From Actinidia chinensis (lineage: Eukaryota > Streptophyta > Magnoliopsida > Ericales > Actinidiaceae), in the NCBI GenBank assembly GCA_009663005.1, contig VIGQ01001598.1, positions 7,501 to 29,273 of the forward strand: DNA of 21,773 nucleotides. Direction: 5' to 3'. Position numbers and translations under genes: made by a program. Below, piece after piece: positions 19,528 through 21,773 of this stretch (its first letter is position 1; each line of letters starts with the position of its first letter). The notes beneath the pieces were generated by a model. It did no database searches. It was not told where the DNA came from and saw only the letters and a list, made by a program, of their open reading frames with translations.

Positions 19528-19940
19528 CACTGCCACAAGGTTCTAAAACATCGCTAGGCGGTAATCGGCGGACGGAGGGGCGGCCTGCGCCTAGGCGGCT
19601 TTTTATTATTATTATTTTTTTATTTTATTTAAATATTAATATTATTAATAAAAAGTAATAATACCTGACCAAATATCAAATTCTAACAAAAAAAATGATA
19701 TCAAGAATAGTAAAGTTCAAATGTTTGTAATATTGACTATACAAAGAGGAGATTAGAAAAATGACAATTTAGGTCTCTAAAATAATAAAAAATTAGGGAC
19801 TAGGTCTCTAAAAGCGCTAGGCGTTAGCGGGCGGGCGGGAGGGCCCAGCTCCTAGGCAGGGGCCTAGGGCGTTCGGGGGCTTGGGGGGGCTTACGCCTAG
19901 GCGGGGCATAGGCGGAGGATGTTTAGATAGACACTGCCAC
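19528..19940. mobile_element. Mutator-like MITE with 9-bp target duplication
   Basis: CACTGCCAC occurs exactly at 19528-19536 and 19932-19940, enclosing 395 bp. Nine bases is the usual Mutator (MULE) duplication length. The left end contains TTCTAAAACATCGCTAGGCGG and the reverse complement of the right end contains TCTAAACATCC followed by a CGCCTATGCC-type run, an imperfect terminal inverted repeat. Both arms are GC-rich and packed with CTAGGCG/CCTAGGCGG motifs (19553-19600 and 19814-19915). The core (about 19601-19810) is very AT-rich with TTA/AAT runs. No coding capacity was seen. It lies in an apparent intron of the plus-strand locus. Confidence 0.75.
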
Positions 19941-21421
19941 GTTTGATCTCTAGGGGTGGAGATGAAAGAAGTAATGTGGGCAATGGGCAACAGTCTTATT
20001 CGTACGGGGGATTTGTAAGGAAAAGTAGAAAGAGAGGTCAGTGCTACAACTTTTCAACAATGTACACCTAATGGAAAATGGTAGTTTTCCTGCCTTGTTT
20101 TTTTGTTTTTTGCATGCACTTGCCATGGATATTAAAATGAAGGACGTTAAATAATCTTTTCCATTCTTGAAATTATTTTCTTTCTATGGCAATGGGCACA
20201 GGTCCTCCAGAAAGAGGGGTGGGGAGGGGAGGGAGGGTAACTCCTGACATAATGAAAGCAGTAGTTGGGCCATGTCTTCAGTATTACAACCCAGAGACTT
20301 CAAAAATTTACAGCTTAAATGGTGCTCTCTCTAACTTTCTTGTTACATCTCTTGCCTTTGTTGGAGGTTCCTCTTATTACTCCATCTTTTATTTTCCTGC
20401 CTAAGATGCTTCCATTACGTGTCCGCACCTAGGACCCCTCTTCCTTTATCTCTCTAGTGTGAGCATCATCGGCCCCCCTCTAGTAATTCACAATTGTAAT
20501 GTTCTTCGGTTTTGCTGTGTCACTAGTTTTGGCATGCCTTTCTCTGATATTTTAAGCTGGCTAAGAATGGAATATCAAGATCGGGCATTTTCTGGATGCA
20601 TAATAGACAATCAAATATGTTGAAAGGGGGGAATAGGATGATGCAATTCAGAATATTTGCTCAAGCTGTATTTTAGAATGGAGGACCAATATATCAGTTA
20701 TTGTTGCCTTTTAATGTATGTCAAAGGTAAGCCAAATGTCTTTCGTTTGCGTACTGTCTGATTGTTTGTTGGCATGTTGCAACACATTATCTTATTTCAG
20801 TAAAGAAAAGCCGTTGTCTGAACAAGAATACTAGGGTCGTTTGTGGGTTTCAGTCAACTCGGTTTGATAGAATTTTCATTTTGAAAGAAAAACACTGATG
20901 GAACTTGACTTTGGATTGACTTGTTCTTGGGAGTTTTTTCAATCTTTGCCGAAAAATATTAAGCTGAGTTGTTTCTGTGTCCTTTGTGTTTGGTTCAGTT
21001 TAGAAAATCACAAGTGTTTGAACGAGATTACATGTTTTTTTAAACTTCTGTTTGCTATTTTCCATGATATAATTAAAAATCTTTGTGGGCCCTAGTTTCA
21101 TTTAGCTGGCTGAGATGGTCTTTTGTTAGCTGCTCTTTGTTAAAGGTGTAAGAATAAACTGGAATAGTTTGCGAGGTATTAACAGAATTATTTCCAGTTC
21201 CGAAGTGTGCGTGGTTGGTGTGAGACATGAAAAGTCTGTTCAAATAAAACTACTGACACGCCTGCGGGGAAATAAACTGATAAAATCCAAATTGTATAAG
21301 TGTGATCTTCCCAGAAGACTCTGGAATGTAGTCACCGTGGTGGTCTGATTTTAAGCTTCCAACACCATTACGTACTCTGCGGTATAAATGCGGTAATTGT
21401 TTATGTTTTTTGTAATGGCTG
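19941..21421 (+). other. intron-like stretch before the IF-2 exon
   Basis: No exon could be supported. An open frame at 20186-20404 starts MAMGTGPPERGVGRGGRV and is partly translation of a G-rich run. It matches no family I know. The open frame at 20898-21095 is Phe/Leu-rich and intron-like. CT-rich acceptor-like sites exist (for example TATCTCTCTAG near 20456) without convincing downstream coding sequence. Confidence 0.35.
20216..20237 (+). other. G-quadruplex-forming run
   Basis: Five G-runs of four, four, four, three and three G, each separated by a single T or A, occur within 22 bases. Single-base loops and five runs make a very stable parallel quadruplex likely in both DNA and transcript, given the plus-strand transcription proposed here. 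Confidence 0.6.
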
Positions 21422-21773
21422 AGTGTGCATGCAAGTGCCGGAACTGTTGGCTAGAAGAAAGGATGAGCCATTGGTTTGAAGGACTCCCAGTAAAGGGAAG
21501 TTTGTGAAAAGAAGCAATAGAACCAGCCTCCTGTTGAAGCTCCATATGTTCCCCCTAAAATTAAACGAATTCCAAAATCCTTGCCGATAGAACAATTGAC
21601 ATTTTGAAGGAATGACTATGTAGAGCTTGCCAAGAGAAAAACAGCGATGAAATCTATTCCCACTCTGCAGGATATTCTTGAAATGTTGGGGAGAGAGATG
21701 ATCAGAGTTTTGACCCTCTAGCATCGATGTTAGCAGAGCTGTTGCAAGGTATTCTCCTCCTTAGGTGCCGGAG
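21422..21773 (+). pseudogene. mitochondrial translation initiation factor IF-2, N-terminal part, frame-broken and cut by the window edge
   Basis: IF-2 is the GTPase that places initiator tRNA on the organelle ribosome. Here the plus strand encodes, in order but over three frames: HASA (21428), LARRKDEP, KFVKRSNRTS (21498-21527), PVEAPYVPPKIKRIPKS (21530-21583), TIDI and EGMTM (about 21592-21619), ELAKRKTAMKSIPTLQDIL (21622-21679), VGERDDQSFDPL (about 21685-21720) and IDV with AEL (21722-21740). This order matches the linker and the first part of the IF-2 N-domain (VEAPYVPPK, then IDIFEGMT, VELAKR, LQDIL, FDPL and DVAEL). The GTPase domain would lie beyond the window. About ten one-base changes interrupt it, mostly a run one base short. 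A donor-like AAG|GTATTC is at 21748. It is either a pseudogene or poorly called sequence. Confidence 0.8.

Noticed and set aside
20186..20404. Open frame beginning MAMGTGPPERGVGRGG, resembling an RGG-type protein
   Set aside because: The Gly/Arg stretch comes from the G-quadruplex run, no acceptor or homologue supports it, and the rest is not recognisable.

Overview
The window reads as nuclear DNA of a flowering plant. It is AT-rich and has long gene-poor stretches, GT-AG introns of 84-92 bp, plant-type transposable elements of several classes, and at the right edge a host gene of plant organellar type. No prokaryotic operon, CRISPR array, tRNA or rRNA gene was seen. No long intact reading frame is present. 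What can be recognised is mostly transposon sequence plus one interrupted host gene.

Layout. 1-2537: gene-poor, with a few weak exon-like stretches and short inverted repeats. 2538-5342: two diverged copies of one non-autonomous Helitron family, abutting head to tail (junction 4051/4052). The right copy ends in CTAG followed by T, and the left copy is preceded by A. 5343-7248: gene-poor, with a 244-bp MITE flanked by an 8-bp duplication (6469-6728). 7249-10380: gene-poor, with a second MITE candidate (8314-8460), weak minus-strand exon candidates near 8937-9012 and 9680-9797, and subterminal-type repeats. 10380-12915: a decayed PIF/Harbinger element with both of its usual genes on the minus strand. 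These are the DDE transposase (three exons, about 12915-11854) and the Myb/SANT-like protein (two exons, about 11470-10390). A 17-bp inverted repeat pair (7249-7265 and 14859-14875, one mismatch) may mark outer ends, but no target duplication supports this. 14876-16060: AT-rich spacer.

16130-21773: a plus-strand host locus. It appears to begin with a CCG-rich 5' untranslated exon ending at a GTAAGT donor. A first intron follows, carrying a solo LTR, and then an exon with a start codon at 17948. Internal exon candidates come next, then an intron with a Mutator-like MITE flanked by a 9-bp duplication (19528-19940). The right edge (about 21422-21748) encodes the N-terminal part of a plant mitochondrial translation initiation factor IF-2, spread over all three frames by about ten one-base changes. 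It is either a pseudogene or a gene in badly called sequence.

No novel multi-gene system was found. The items most worth following are the tandem Helitron dimer, the clustered one-base breaks in the IF-2 exon, the possible 7.6-kb outline of the Harbinger element, and a splice-supported but unidentified set of exons between 17.9 and 19.3 kb.
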